A stretch of DNA of 64,000 nt from CAIUSP01 sp964594365 (GTDB taxonomy: Bacteria; Actinomycetota; Thermoleophilia; Solirubrobacterales; 70-9). The position numbers and the translations under genes were made by a program. The stretch lies in assembly GCA_964594365.1 (NCBI GenBank), contig CAZQMB010000001.1, forward strand, positions 186,001 to 250,000. The letters run 5' to 3'. Under the pieces are notes generated by a model. The model saw nothing but the letters and a program-made list of their open reading frames with translations, had not been told where the DNA came from and ran no database searches. This document shows positions 53,756 through 60,520 of this stretch, piece by piece (the first letter of the stretch is position 1; every line of letters starts with the position of its first letter).

Positions 53756-54490
53756 ATGCTCAGCGCAGCCCTGTTCGGAGGCTTGGCAGCAACATCGCTG
53801 TTGCTGGGAGCGGCTCTCGGCCTGACCGGCCGGGTCAGCACCAGGGCAATGGGCCTGATCATGGCCTTCGGTGCAGGTGCGCTGATCAGCGCACTCACCT
53901 TCGAACTCACCGATGAAGCCTTCGCCCTCGGCGGCGGTGACGCAGTCGCCATCGGTCTCGCACTCGGTGCAATGACCTACTTCCTCGGCGACGAGCTGAT
54001 CGCCCGGTCGATCGAGACCAGGAGATCACGCAGGAGGCATGGCAAGCCCGACGCTGCACAAGGTCCGAAGGCGCTGCTGCTGGGGGCAGTCCTCGACGGC
54101 ATCCCGGAATCGATCGTGATCGGGATCAGTCTGCTCCACGGCAAGGGGGTGAGCATCCCCATCATCGTCGCCGTGTTCCTCTCGAACTTCCCGGAAGCCC
54201 TCAGCTCTGCACAGGGAATGCGTCAAGAGGGTCACGCTCCCGGCAAGATAATCGGCGTCTGGGTCATCGTCGTAGGTGTCTCGGCGCTTGCGGCTGCTGT
54301 CGGTTACGGCGTCCTCGGAGGGGCCTCCGACAACACGGTGGGACTGATCCTCGCTTTCGCCGGTGGCGCAGTACTCACGATGCTGGCCGACACGATGATG
54401 CCCGAGGCATTCAGCTTCGGACATCGCGCAACGGGACTGCTCACGGTGCTTGGATTTGCCTCGGCCTACCTACTGTCGACGGCCAGCTGA
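53756..54490 (+). CDS. ZIP family metal transporter
   Basis: The 244-residue protein has about eight membrane helices. Family-type metal-site helices read DGIPESIVIGISL and NFPEALSSAQGM, with a short basic intracellular loop (RRSRRRHGK) between helices 3 and 4 where ZIPs often carry a His-rich loop. The first site uses Asp where many ZIPs have His. It likely transports Zn2+ or another divalent cation. It follows the YyaL gene by 32 bp. Confidence 0.88.
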   Translation: MLSAALFGGLAATSLLLGAALGLTGRVSTRAMGLIMAFGAGALISALTFELTDEAFALGGGDAVAIGLALGAMTYFLGDELIARSIETRRSRRRHGKPDAAQGPKALLLGAVLDGIPESIVIGISLLHGKGVSIPIIVAVFLSNFPEALSSAQGMRQEGHAPGKIIGVWVIVVGVSALAAAVGYGVLGGASDNTVGLILAFAGGAVLTMLADTMMPEAFSFGHRATGLLTVLGFASAYLLSTAS

Positions 54491-54498
54491 GACTCCGC

Positions 54499-55878
54499 TC
54501 AGAGGATCGGCAGGAACTGCTCGATCTCGTAGGGCGTGACCCTGACCCGGTAGTCGTCCCACTCCTTGCGCTTGATCTCGACGAAGCGATTGAAGGCGTG
54601 CTCGCCAAGAACGCGGAGGACCAGCTCGGAGTCGGCGGCGATATCTATCGCCTCGCCGAGGGTCGACGGCAGCTGTTCGATCCCCTCGCGGTGTCTTTCC
54701 TCGGGGGTCAGGTGATAGAGGTTCTGCTCCATCGGCTCGGGCAGCTCGTAGCCCTTCTCGATCCCTTCCAGGCCGGCATGGAGCATTCCCGCGAAACAGA
54801 GGTAGGGGTTGCAGGCCGGATCGGGACTGCGGAGTTCGACCCTCGTCGTCTCCTCCTTGCCCGGGTGATACAGCGGAACCCTGATCAGAGCCGAGCGATT
54901 CCTGCGTGACCAGGCGAGATATACGGGCGCCTCGTAGCCCGGCACCAGGCGCTTGTAGGAGTTCACCCACTGGGCGAAGAGGGGCGATATCTCCCTCGCA
55001 TGCCGAAGCTGCCCGGCGATGAACGACTTGGCGGTGTCAGAGAGGAAGTACTGGTCGTCAGGGTCGTAGAAAGCATTGCGGCCGTCACGCGACAGCGACT
55101 GATGAACGTGCATCCCGGAACCGTTCTCGCCCTGGAGGGGCTTGGGCATGAAGGTCGCGTGCCAGCCGTACTTCATCGCGTACTCCTTGACCGTGATCCG
55201 GTAGGTCATGCAGTCGTCTGCCATCGAAAGCGCGTCCTTGTACCGCATGTCGACCTCGTGCTGAGACGGCCCTACCTCGTGATGTGTGTACTCGACGTGG
55301 ATGCCGAGTTGCTCGAGCGCGAGCACGGTCTCACGACGAACATCCGATCCTGCATCGAGCGTAGTCAGGTCGAAGTATCCGCCTTCATCGAGGACCTCCG
55401 GCACCCCTCCTTCGGGATTGGCCGACTTGAAGTAGAAGAACTCCAACTCAGGGCCGACATTGAACGGTGTGAACCCCATCTCCTCGGCACGCTCGATAGC
55501 GCGACGCAGGATCCAACGGGGATCCCCTTCATACGGCTCTCCCCCCGGCACCCGGACATCGCAGATCATCCGCGCGACACGCTTCTCATCCTCCGGTCTC
55601 CATGGCAGGAGTCGGAAGGTGGACGGGTCAGGGAGCGCGATCATGTCGGACTCCTCGATCGGGTTGAAACCGGTGATCGACGAGCCGTCGAAGCCCATAC
55701 CCCCCTCGAAAGCGTCTTCGAGCTCTGACGCGTTTATCGAGAAGCTCTTCAGCTGACCGAGGAGGTCGGTGAACCAGAGACGGACGAATCGGACGTCGTT
55801 GTCGGCGCAGAAGGCCAGGACATCAGCCGCGCTGGTCGGCTGGCTGGCTCCAGAGTCTCTTTCCTTTCCACGGCCCAT
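54499..55878 (-). CDS. glnA: Glutamine synthetase, type I (alpha-like)
   Basis: The enzyme makes glutamine from glutamate, ammonia and ATP. The protein is about 459 residues from ATG 55878. It carries FDGSSITGFNPIEESDM near residue 55, the NVGPELEFFYF metal site, the HHEVGPSQHEVD block, ATFMPKPLQGENGSGMHVHQS and the NRSALIRVP adenine/glutamate site. Length and sequence fit GSI-alpha, which is usually feedback-inhibited rather than adenylylated. The longer start at 55920 is possible. There is no glnB, glnE or second glnA nearby. Confidence 0.95.
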   Translation of the reverse strand: MGRGKERDSGASQPTSAADVLAFCADNDVRFVRLWFTDLLGQLKSFSINASELEDAFEGGMGFDGSSITGFNPIEESDMIALPDPSTFRLLPWRPEDEKRVARMICDVRVPGGEPYEGDPRWILRRAIERAEEMGFTPFNVGPELEFFYFKSANPEGGVPEVLDEGGYFDLTTLDAGSDVRRETVLALEQLGIHVEYTHHEVGPSQHEVDMRYKDALSMADDCMTYRITVKEYAMKYGWHATFMPKPLQGENGSGMHVHQSLSRDGRNAFYDPDDQYFLSDTAKSFIAGQLRHAREISPLFAQWVNSYKRLVPGYEAPVYLAWSRRNRSALIRVPLYHPGKEETTRVELRSPDPACNPYLCFAGMLHAGLEGIEKGYELPEPMEQNLYHLTPEERHREGIEQLPSTLGEAIDIAADSELVLRVLGEHAFNRFVEIKRKEWDDYRVRVTPYEIEQFLPIL

Positions 55879-55973
55879 ACGTGCCTGAGGAACCTTAGAG
55901 ATAGTCGCTCTGAGCGGCATTTAGGCGGAACTGAGAGAGCCGAGCGAAACTTTCGACTTGACGGCGGGTCTAT

Positions 55974-55990
55974 ACTTACATCAAGTAAGT
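55974..55990. promoter_or_regulatory. Palindromic operator-like site upstream of the CMD-family gene
   Basis: ACTTACATCAAGTAAGT has perfect 6-base arms and a 5-base centre. It overlaps a TATACT -10-like hexamer at 55971-55976 and lies 53 bases before the ATG. The only TTGACG nearby (55958-55963) is too close to serve as its -35. The AT-rich site stands out in GC-rich DNA and is a good repressor-site candidate. Confidence 0.5.
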
Positions 55991-56042
55991 TACTGGCTAA
56001 ACGTAAAGTTAACAATCAAGCCACCAGCAAGGGGTGAAGGCA

Positions 56043-56609
56043 ATGACGGTGAAGACCGATGTCAGCCGATTCCATATCCACGACGAGTTGACGGCGCCGG
56101 ACCGCAGCGCGCCGATCCTGAAGAGCATCCAGACAGCCGGAGGAGCGGTATCCAAGTTCCTCGGTGTCATGGCAGAAGCCCCGAACGTGATTCGCGCCTA
56201 TACGCGGATGCGCTCGGAGTTGCGGCCGGGCAATCTCGACCCCGCCACGCGTGATCGCATCGGCCTCGCAGTTGCGGAGCGCCGTGGTGATGCCTACACC
56301 CTCGCCCAGTTCGCGCGTACCGCACGGTCCAGTGGGCTTGGCCTGGATGAGGTGGCGAAGGCCCGAGAGTGGACCTCGAGCGACGAGAAGCACGCAATGC
56401 TGTTGAGACTGCTGAAGGAGACCCTCGATGCGGAAGAGAGGCCCGCTCAGTATCTGGTCGAAGAGGCGCGCGAGGCTGGCTGGACAGACGAACAGATCCT
56501 CGAGGCGATAGCCGAGATGGCGATGGTCGAGTTCCAGAGCATGATCGCCTCTGCGGCCGCACTACCCCTCGAGAGCTCGGACCCAGCAGTCCTCGCCTCA
56601 GCCGCGTAG
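56043..56609 (+). CDS. Carboxymuconolactone decarboxylase/AhpD-like protein lacking cysteines
   Basis: The 188-residue helical protein has the CMD fold pattern, with RDRIGLAVAERRGDAYTLAQFARTARSSGLGLDEVAKARE and WTDEQILEAIAEMAMVEFQSMIASAA. AhpD-type enzymes have a CxxC-x3-H redox centre at the TLAQF position; here there is no cysteine in the whole protein. It is thus not a thiol peroxidase reductase and may be a decarboxylase-like or binding protein. ATG 56043 with GGGGTGAAGG upstream is preferred over GTG 56034. Confidence 0.82.
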   Translation: MTVKTDVSRFHIHDELTAPDRSAPILKSIQTAGGAVSKFLGVMAEAPNVIRAYTRMRSELRPGNLDPATRDRIGLAVAERRGDAYTLAQFARTARSSGLGLDEVAKAREWTSSDEKHAMLLRLLKETLDAEERPAQYLVEEAREAGWTDEQILEAIAEMAMVEFQSMIASAAALPLESSDPAVLASAA

Positions 56610-56639
56610 GGCCAGAGGGACAGGATCGAGTAACGGGCG

Positions 56640-57059
56640 CTACCCGACGATGCGGTAGCGCACCGTTGCCACGCCCTGATTGACGAAGCCGAGGCGCTTG
56701 GCGAGTTTGTAGCTGAGATCGAAGGTACGGCCTCCGATGTACGGACCGCGGTCCTGGACCACGCCGATCTCCTGGGACCCGTTCCTCGAGAAGAGGATCT
56801 TCGTACCGCAAGGAAGTGACTTGTGAGCGACCACCGAGTGCTTCTGGGAGTTGAAGGTCTTGCCGCAAGCGGTCTGGAAGGTGCCTTTTCCGTAGAAGCT
56901 CGCAACACCCTTCTTCATCGGCCACTTGTTGCCCTCACCTGGTATCCCGACGCCGGCGCCGCTTGCTGCGATACCCAGCCCGGGAACCAAGAGCATGCTG
57001 GAGCAAACCATCGAGATGGCTCCAATTGCAGCGACCTTTTTCCGTATGGGGGTCTTCAC
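56640..57059 (-). CDS. Secreted RlpA-like double-psi beta-barrel protein
   Basis: The 139-residue protein has a signal peptide at about residues 1-33 and a double-psi beta-barrel domain: KGVASFYGKGTFQTACGKTFNSQKHSVVAHKSLPCGTKILF, then VVQDRGPYIGGRTFDLSYKLAKRLGF. It keeps the Asp of DRGPY and two cysteines that may form a disulfide. RlpA-like domains act on or bind peptidoglycan. GTG 57059 is the start. A c-di-AMP riboswitch lies directly upstream, linking expression to cell-wall and turgor control. Confidence 0.9.
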   Translation of the reverse strand: MKTPIRKKVAAIGAISMVCSSMLLVPGLGIAASGAGVGIPGEGNKWPMKKGVASFYGKGTFQTACGKTFNSQKHSVVAHKSLPCGTKILFSRNGSQEIGVVQDRGPYIGGRTFDLSYKLAKRLGFVNQGVATVRYRIVG

Positions 57060-57061
57060 TT

Positions 57062-57192
57062 TCTTTCTTTCGTTGCTTTCGGGGTTAGCTGTCGGGCTCG
57101 CGCTGAAAGTTCGCGCTAGGTGGTCGTGACCACCACTCGCCCCAATTCATTGGGTCCCCCGATCTCCGTACTCGTACGGAGATTCAGCGGAA
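57062..57192 (-). ncRNA. c-di-AMP riboswitch (ydaO-yuaA leader)
   Basis: On the minus strand this leader carries the ydaO-yuaA consensus elements in order: a GAATCTCCGT/ACGGAGATC stem, GGGGGACCCA, a GGGGCGA turn, a variable GTGGTGG/CCACC hairpin, TAGCGCGAA, and the highly conserved GAGCCCGACAGCTAACC ending with a closing strand near CCGAAAGC. This class binds cyclic di-AMP and normally turns expression off. The aptamer ends about 2 bases before the RlpA-like GTG, with no separate terminator hairpin visible, so control may be translational. Confidence 0.92.
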
Positions 57193-57353
57193 AGCAAGTA
57201 GATGCTAACACAATCCAGCGGCGACGAAACCGCCTCCCGAAAGGTGTCTCCAGGGTGTTCCACGCGTGTCGCAGGCGTGAAACAGCCCGATGCAATCCCC
57301 TTGCATTCGTGAGCGAACCTTCTCGATCCGTGCCTGAGGCCTAACCTGCCCTC

Positions 57354-58199
57354 ATGGCGAATGGGGATTCGAAAGGTGCGCTCGTCACTGGCGCCGCTCG
57401 CGGTATCGGAGCGGCTACCGCCCGACGGCTCGCCGAGGCCGGTTATGAAGTCTGTGTATCCGACCTCGATCAGGACGCCTGTCGAATCGTGGCGGAGGAC
57501 ATCGGGGCGAAAGCATGGGCACGAAGGCTCGACGTCACCGATCCAGAAGAGTGCAGGCGGGCAGCCACAGAGGTCGCAGAGAGGAGTGGGAGTCTGTCTC
57601 TCTGGGTGAACAACGCGGGGATCCTCCACAGCGGAAAGGCCCAAGATCAGGGGCCAGACGTCTACCGCAGCATGCTCGAGGTCAACACCATGGGGACCGT
57701 GAACGGGACACTGGCCGCACTCGCTCCGATGCGAGAGGCAGGTAGAGGCCACGTGATCAATGTGGTCTCCCTCGCTGGACTCGTCGCCGCGCCCGGAGAG
57801 GTCGGGTACGGGGCGAGCAAACACGCAGCGATCGCATTCTCGATCGGACTCCTCTACGACCTGCGCAGGTCAGGGATTCGCGAGATCGATGTCTCCGTGA
57901 TCTGCCCGGATGGTGTCTGGTCACCGATGATCGCCGACAAGGTGAACGACCGGGACACCGCAGCCAGCTTCAGCGGATCCATCCTGATGCCCGAAGATGT
58001 AGCCGGGAGGATCGAGGCTGTCGCGAGGAAGCCCAAGGTGGTGACGGCCATCCCGCGTTGGCGCGGGGCCATGCTGCGGATCTTCGATGCATTTCCAGGC
58101 CTCGGGCTGAGACTGCTGCCTGCGCTGCTGCGAGACGCCGAGCGCAAACAGCGCAAATTGGCCGAGCGAGTGGCAGCTGGCCGGTTTCCGCCCCACTGA
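57354..58199 (+). CDS. Short-chain dehydrogenase/reductase
   Basis: The 281-residue classical SDR has the cofactor loop TGAARGIG near residue 13, NNAG near residue 90, catalytic Ser in VVSLAG and YGASK near residue 150. After the Rossmann domain it has a C-terminal extension of about 50 residues with a hydrophobic stretch (MLRIFDAFPGLGLRLLPALL), which suggests membrane association. The substrate is unknown. It is divergent from the riboswitch-controlled RlpA-like gene and converges on rnpB. Confidence 0.87.
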   Translation: MANGDSKGALVTGAARGIGAATARRLAEAGYEVCVSDLDQDACRIVAEDIGAKAWARRLDVTDPEECRRAATEVAERSGSLSLWVNNAGILHSGKAQDQGPDVYRSMLEVNTMGTVNGTLAALAPMREAGRGHVINVVSLAGLVAAPGEVGYGASKHAAIAFSIGLLYDLRRSGIREIDVSVICPDGVWSPMIADKVNDRDTAASFSGSILMPEDVAGRIEAVARKPKVVTAIPRWRGAMLRIFDAFPGLGLRLLPALLRDAERKQRKLAERVAAGRFPPH

Positions 58200-58272
58200 C
58201 ACAGACCGTGGGCGGCCCGAGGGCCCCTGGCTGAACAGGAAACCCCACCCATCCGACAACCGTGAACTGAGA

Positions 58273-58363
58273 GAGTCGCCCTTGCGGGCGACGCTGAATT
58301 AGAAAGGGCCGCCCTTGCGGGCGACGCTGAATTAGAAAGGGCCGCCCTTGCGGGCGGCCCTTT
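58273..58363. repeat. 33-bp tandem repeat of hairpins between the SDR gene and rnpB
   Basis: Three GCCCTTGCGGGC hairpin units start at 58278, 58311 and 58344, with an exact 33-bp period. The two full repeats share the linker GACGCTGAATTAGAAAGGGC. The last copy is a complete terminator hairpin. It looks like a local triplication of a terminator stem by slippage, and would give terminators in both directions between the converging SDR and rnpB genes. Confidence 0.85.
58336..58363 (-). terminator. Bidirectional intrinsic terminator of rnpB
   Basis: GGGCCGCCC and GGGCGGCCC form a 9-bp GC-rich stem with loop TTGC, flanked by AAA on one side and TTT on the other. It lies immediately after the rnpB 3' end on the minus strand and reads as a terminator on either strand. 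It is the most complete of the three repeat hairpins. Confidence 0.8.
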
Positions 58364-58365
58364 CC

Positions 58366-58743
58366 GTAGCGAGCCTGTAAGCCGGATCTTGTCTTGGACG
58401 ACCATCCATCTCACCGAATCTCTCTCGAGACGCGGCGGGCGCGCATTCTCTGCACGCCTGCGACCTACCTGGACCTCGTCGGGTAAAGAGTCGACGGTCC
58501 TGTTTGGCCTTGCACCGGGCGGGGTTTACCGTGCGCGTCCCGTCACCGAAACGCCGGTGCGCTCTTACCGCACCTTTTCAACCTTGCCTGTGCGCGACTC
58601 ACGTGTGGCCGCGCCATCGGCGGTGTGTTTTCTGTGGCACTTTCCCGCGGGTTTCCCCGGGTGGGTGTTACCCACCGCCCTTACCCTTTGGTGTCCGGAC
58701 TTTCCTCGAAGGCATCACCTCCGCAGCCGTCTGGCTCGCGTGA
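58366..58743 (-). ncRNA. rnpB: RNase P RNA (class A)
   Basis: The catalytic RNA that trims tRNA 5' leaders is evident on the minus strand. Recognisable elements are the P1 stem GCGAGCC (58733-58739)/GGCTCGC (58369-58375), GAGGAAAGTCCGGAC, the conserved ACAGAAAAC, AGGTTGAAAAGGTGCGGTAAGAGCGCACC elements, and the 3' GATCCGGCTTACAG. A TAGACT -10 hexamer lies just upstream at 58748-58753. The length of about 378 nt fits a bacterial type A RNA. Confidence 0.96.
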
Positions 58744-58747
58744 GCTA

Positions 58748-58753
58748 AGTCTA
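58748..58753 (-). promoter_or_regulatory. -10 element of rnpB
   Basis: TAGACT on the minus strand ends about 5-7 bases ahead of the predicted rnpB 5' end. The region 17 bases further upstream (CTCGGG) is a poor -35, so the promoter call is based on position. Confidence 0.4.
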
Positions 58754-58796
58754 GGCGAGCGCCGGCAGACCCGAGGGGAAAACGCGTGCGGCAGCG

Positions 58797-59030
58797 TCAG
58801 CCGTCGACGCTCGAACCACAGCTCGAGCACCCATCGAACAGGCTCTCGCTGATGGCCCCACAGACCGGGCAGTCGGCCCGACCGCGGGCATCGAGGTCCT
58901 CCCACACACCGAGGATCATCCCCTCGAGCGTCAACCTCGACGGCCCGCAGTCGGCCACCACCTCAAGACTGGCCTCGAGCAGGTCCTCCCCCTGCCCGGG
59001 CCCCTTCAGCGCGAGGGCGGCCGCGGTCAC
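58797..59030 (-). CDS. Small zinc-ribbon-like protein co-transcribed with lexA
   Basis: The 77-residue protein ends in C-P-V-C and C-S-S-C knuckles (about residues 54-57 and 68-71) that would bind one zinc. The N-terminal half contains helices (LLEASLEVVADC, LEGMILGVWEDL). It starts inside the lexA stop with a 4-bp overlap, so it is translationally coupled and would be SOS-induced. I do not recognise a named family. Coupling supports it being a real gene. Confidence 0.7.
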   Translation of the reverse strand: MTAAALALKGPGQGEDLLEASLEVVADCGPSRLTLEGMILGVWEDLDARGRADCPVCGAISESLFDGCSSCGSSVDG

Positions 59031-59653
59031 GACACCCTCCTGAAGACTCCGACGACACTCCCGACGATGCTCACCTCGTTGGAGACGATCGCCTCGAGAT
59101 CATCGTTCTCGGGCTCGAGGCGGACGTGGTCATCCTGTTTGAAGAATCGCTTGACCGTTGCCTCGGCCTCGTCCCCCACCAGCGCGACCACGATCTCGCC
59201 GTCTCGGGCCAGCTGGGCAGGCCTGACGACCACGTAGTCACCGTCCATGATCCCGACCTTCTTCATCGAGTCCCCGCGAACCCGGAGTATGAAATCGCCG
59301 GTTTCGCCTCCGATTACCTGAGGTACCTGGAGATAATCCTCGATGTTCTCCTCGGCAACGATCGGAGAACCGGCCGCCACGTGCCCGACCAGAGGAAGCC
59401 CTTGGTCTGGTGCCACGACCTGCTTGGCTTTCTCGACCAGGACCTCGATCGCGCGGGGCTTGGTCGGATCCCGCCTCAGGAGCCCGAGGTCTTCGAGGTT
59501 CGCGAGGTGCGAATGGACCGTCGACGAGGAATGGAGCCCCACGGCTTTTCCTATCTCACGGACCGTGGGCGGATAGCCGTTGGCCGAGAGGTACTTGCCG
59601 ATGAAGTCGAAGATCTCCCTCTGTCGCTTCGTGAGGTCTCCCAGGATGTCCAT
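59027..59653 (-). CDS. lexA: LexA SOS repressor
   Basis: The 208-residue repressor has an N-terminal winged helix (LTKRQREIFDFIGKYLSANGYPPTVREIGKAVGLHSSSTVHSHLANLE) and a C-terminal S24 autoprotease. The cleavage site is A94-G95 (HVAAGSP), with catalytic Ser129 (RVRGDSM) and Lys168 (ATVKRFF). RecA-stimulated self-cleavage lifts repression after DNA damage. ATG 59653 is the family start; a longer frame runs through the operator region. Two SOS boxes upstream show autoregulation. Confidence 0.96.
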   Translation of the reverse strand: MDILGDLTKRQREIFDFIGKYLSANGYPPTVREIGKAVGLHSSSTVHSHLANLEDLGLLRRDPTKPRAIEVLVEKAKQVVAPDQGLPLVGHVAAGSPIVAEENIEDYLQVPQVIGGETGDFILRVRGDSMKKVGIMDGDYVVVRPAQLARDGEIVVALVGDEAEATVKRFFKQDDHVRLEPENDDLEAIVSNEVSIVGSVVGVFRRVS

Positions 59654-59690
59654 TGCTTTCGTGTCCTTCCGTTGGTTTCGTTCGATGCTG

Positions 59691-59704
59691 CGAACACATG
59701 TTCG
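59691..59704. promoter_or_regulatory. SOS box (LexA operator), perfect
   Basis: CGAACACATGTTCG is an exact match to the Gram-positive/actinobacterial LexA site CGAAC-N4-GTTCG. It lies 38 bases before the lexA start, where it would mediate autoregulation. Confidence 0.93.
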
Positions 59705-59709
59705 CCGAT

Positions 59710-59723
59710 CGAACAGACGTTCC
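59710..59723. promoter_or_regulatory. Second SOS box, near-perfect
   Basis: CGAACAGACGTTCC matches CGAAC-N4-GTTCG at all but the last base. It is 19 bases from the first box (start to start), about two helical turns, so two LexA dimers could bind the same DNA face. Confidence 0.8.
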
Positions 59724-59807
59724 TTCCCCGATTCGGACAATTCGTGAGCGAACCTTCCTCGGCGACCCTGTCATAGCGTCGTCAAGGCTAGAATCGTCGT
59801 TCCTCTG

Positions 59808-59891
59808 GCGGCTGTGGCGGAATTGGTAGACGCGCAAGCTTGAGGGGCTTGTGTCCGAAAGGACGTGGAGGTTCGACTCCTCTCAGCCGCA
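59808..59891 (+). tRNA. tRNA-Leu (GAG)
   Basis: The 84-nt class II tRNA has acceptor GCGGCTG/CAGCCGC. The anticodon stem CAAGC/GCTTG encloses loop TTGAGGG, anticodon GAG. Acceptor, D-arm, variable arm and T-arm are almost identical to tRNA-Leu (CAG) at 5608-5691. CCA is not encoded. Confidence 0.95.
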
Positions 59892-59956
59892 CCTCTGTGC
59901 ACACCATCGGGCAGGTTTCGCCGCGCAACCCAGCTCGGCGTGGCAGCGCGGTAGGG

Positions 59957-60178
59957 CTACAGCTCGAGATAGATGATCGCGTTCAGTGCCCAAAGCACCG
60001 AGAACACGACCGTCCAACGAGTCAGATTGCGCTCGACCAGAGAACCTCCGCCGAAGGCACCGCCACCACCGATGCCGAAGGCACCGGAGAGGCCCGCGTC
60101 CTTGCCTGAGTGCAGGAGGACCAGGAAGATCACGATGACCGAGAGGATCACCTGCAGGATTCCCAAGACGACCGTCAT
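59957..60178 (-). CDS. secG: Preprotein translocase subunit SecG
   Basis: The 73-residue protein has two membrane helices (about residues 4-22 and 53-71). Between them is the SecG-type loop LLHSGKDAGLSGAFGIGGGGAFGGGSL. It is an auxiliary subunit of the SecYEG channel. It lies 12 bp downstream of the CcmI-like gene and is probably read from the cytochrome maturation operon, instead of following tpiA or gapA as in many actinobacteria. Confidence 0.92.
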   Translation of the reverse strand: MTVVLGILQVILSVIVIFLVLLHSGKDAGLSGAFGIGGGGAFGGGSLVERNLTRWTVVFSVLWALNAIIYLEL

Positions 60179-60190
60179 TGAGCCGGAAGT

Positions 60191-60514
60191 CTAGCCGCTC
60201 TTGGCACTCAGGCCCAATTGGGACCTGACCCGGTCGATCTCCTTCAGGACCTCGGCCGCCTCTGCCCGGAGCTCTCCGTCCAGGCGCTCGAAATCGGCCT
60301 CGTCCAGCTTCCCGGCGGCACGATCTCCCTCAGCGTCACGGATCTCCCTGTATCTGGCCGCCTTGCGAGCCTCCAGCTCGGCCAGTTCGGCTCGGAGCTC
60401 CTCCCTGTCGAACGCGGCCTTCGCAGCCGCTGGATCCTCCTGCTCCCTGCGGAGGGGGATCGTCACCAGCGCGACCAGGCAGACCAGCAGGACCGCTGCA
60501 ATCGCGTAAGTCAT
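60191..60514 (-). CDS. CcmI-like cytochrome c biogenesis protein (short)
   Basis: The 107-residue protein has one N-terminal membrane helix (about residues 4-21) and a charged coiled coil (about 28-105). It contains the EELRAELAELEARKAARYREIRDAEGDRAAGKLDEADFERLDGELR pattern common to CcmI N-termini. The apocytochrome-binding TPR domain of full CcmI is absent. It lies 6 bp after ccmF, supporting a role in cytochrome c maturation as a membrane-anchored scaffold. Confidence 0.78.
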   Translation of the reverse strand: MTYAIAAVLLVCLVALVTIPLRREQEDPAAAKAAFDREELRAELAELEARKAARYREIRDAEGDRAAGKLDEADFERLDGELRAEAAEVLKEIDRVRSQLGLSAKSG

Positions 60515-60520
60515 CCGGCT

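Noticed and set aside
58389..58748. Small plus-strand frames (up to 119 codons) in the rnpB region
   Set aside because: They lie across RNase P RNA and have no coding support.
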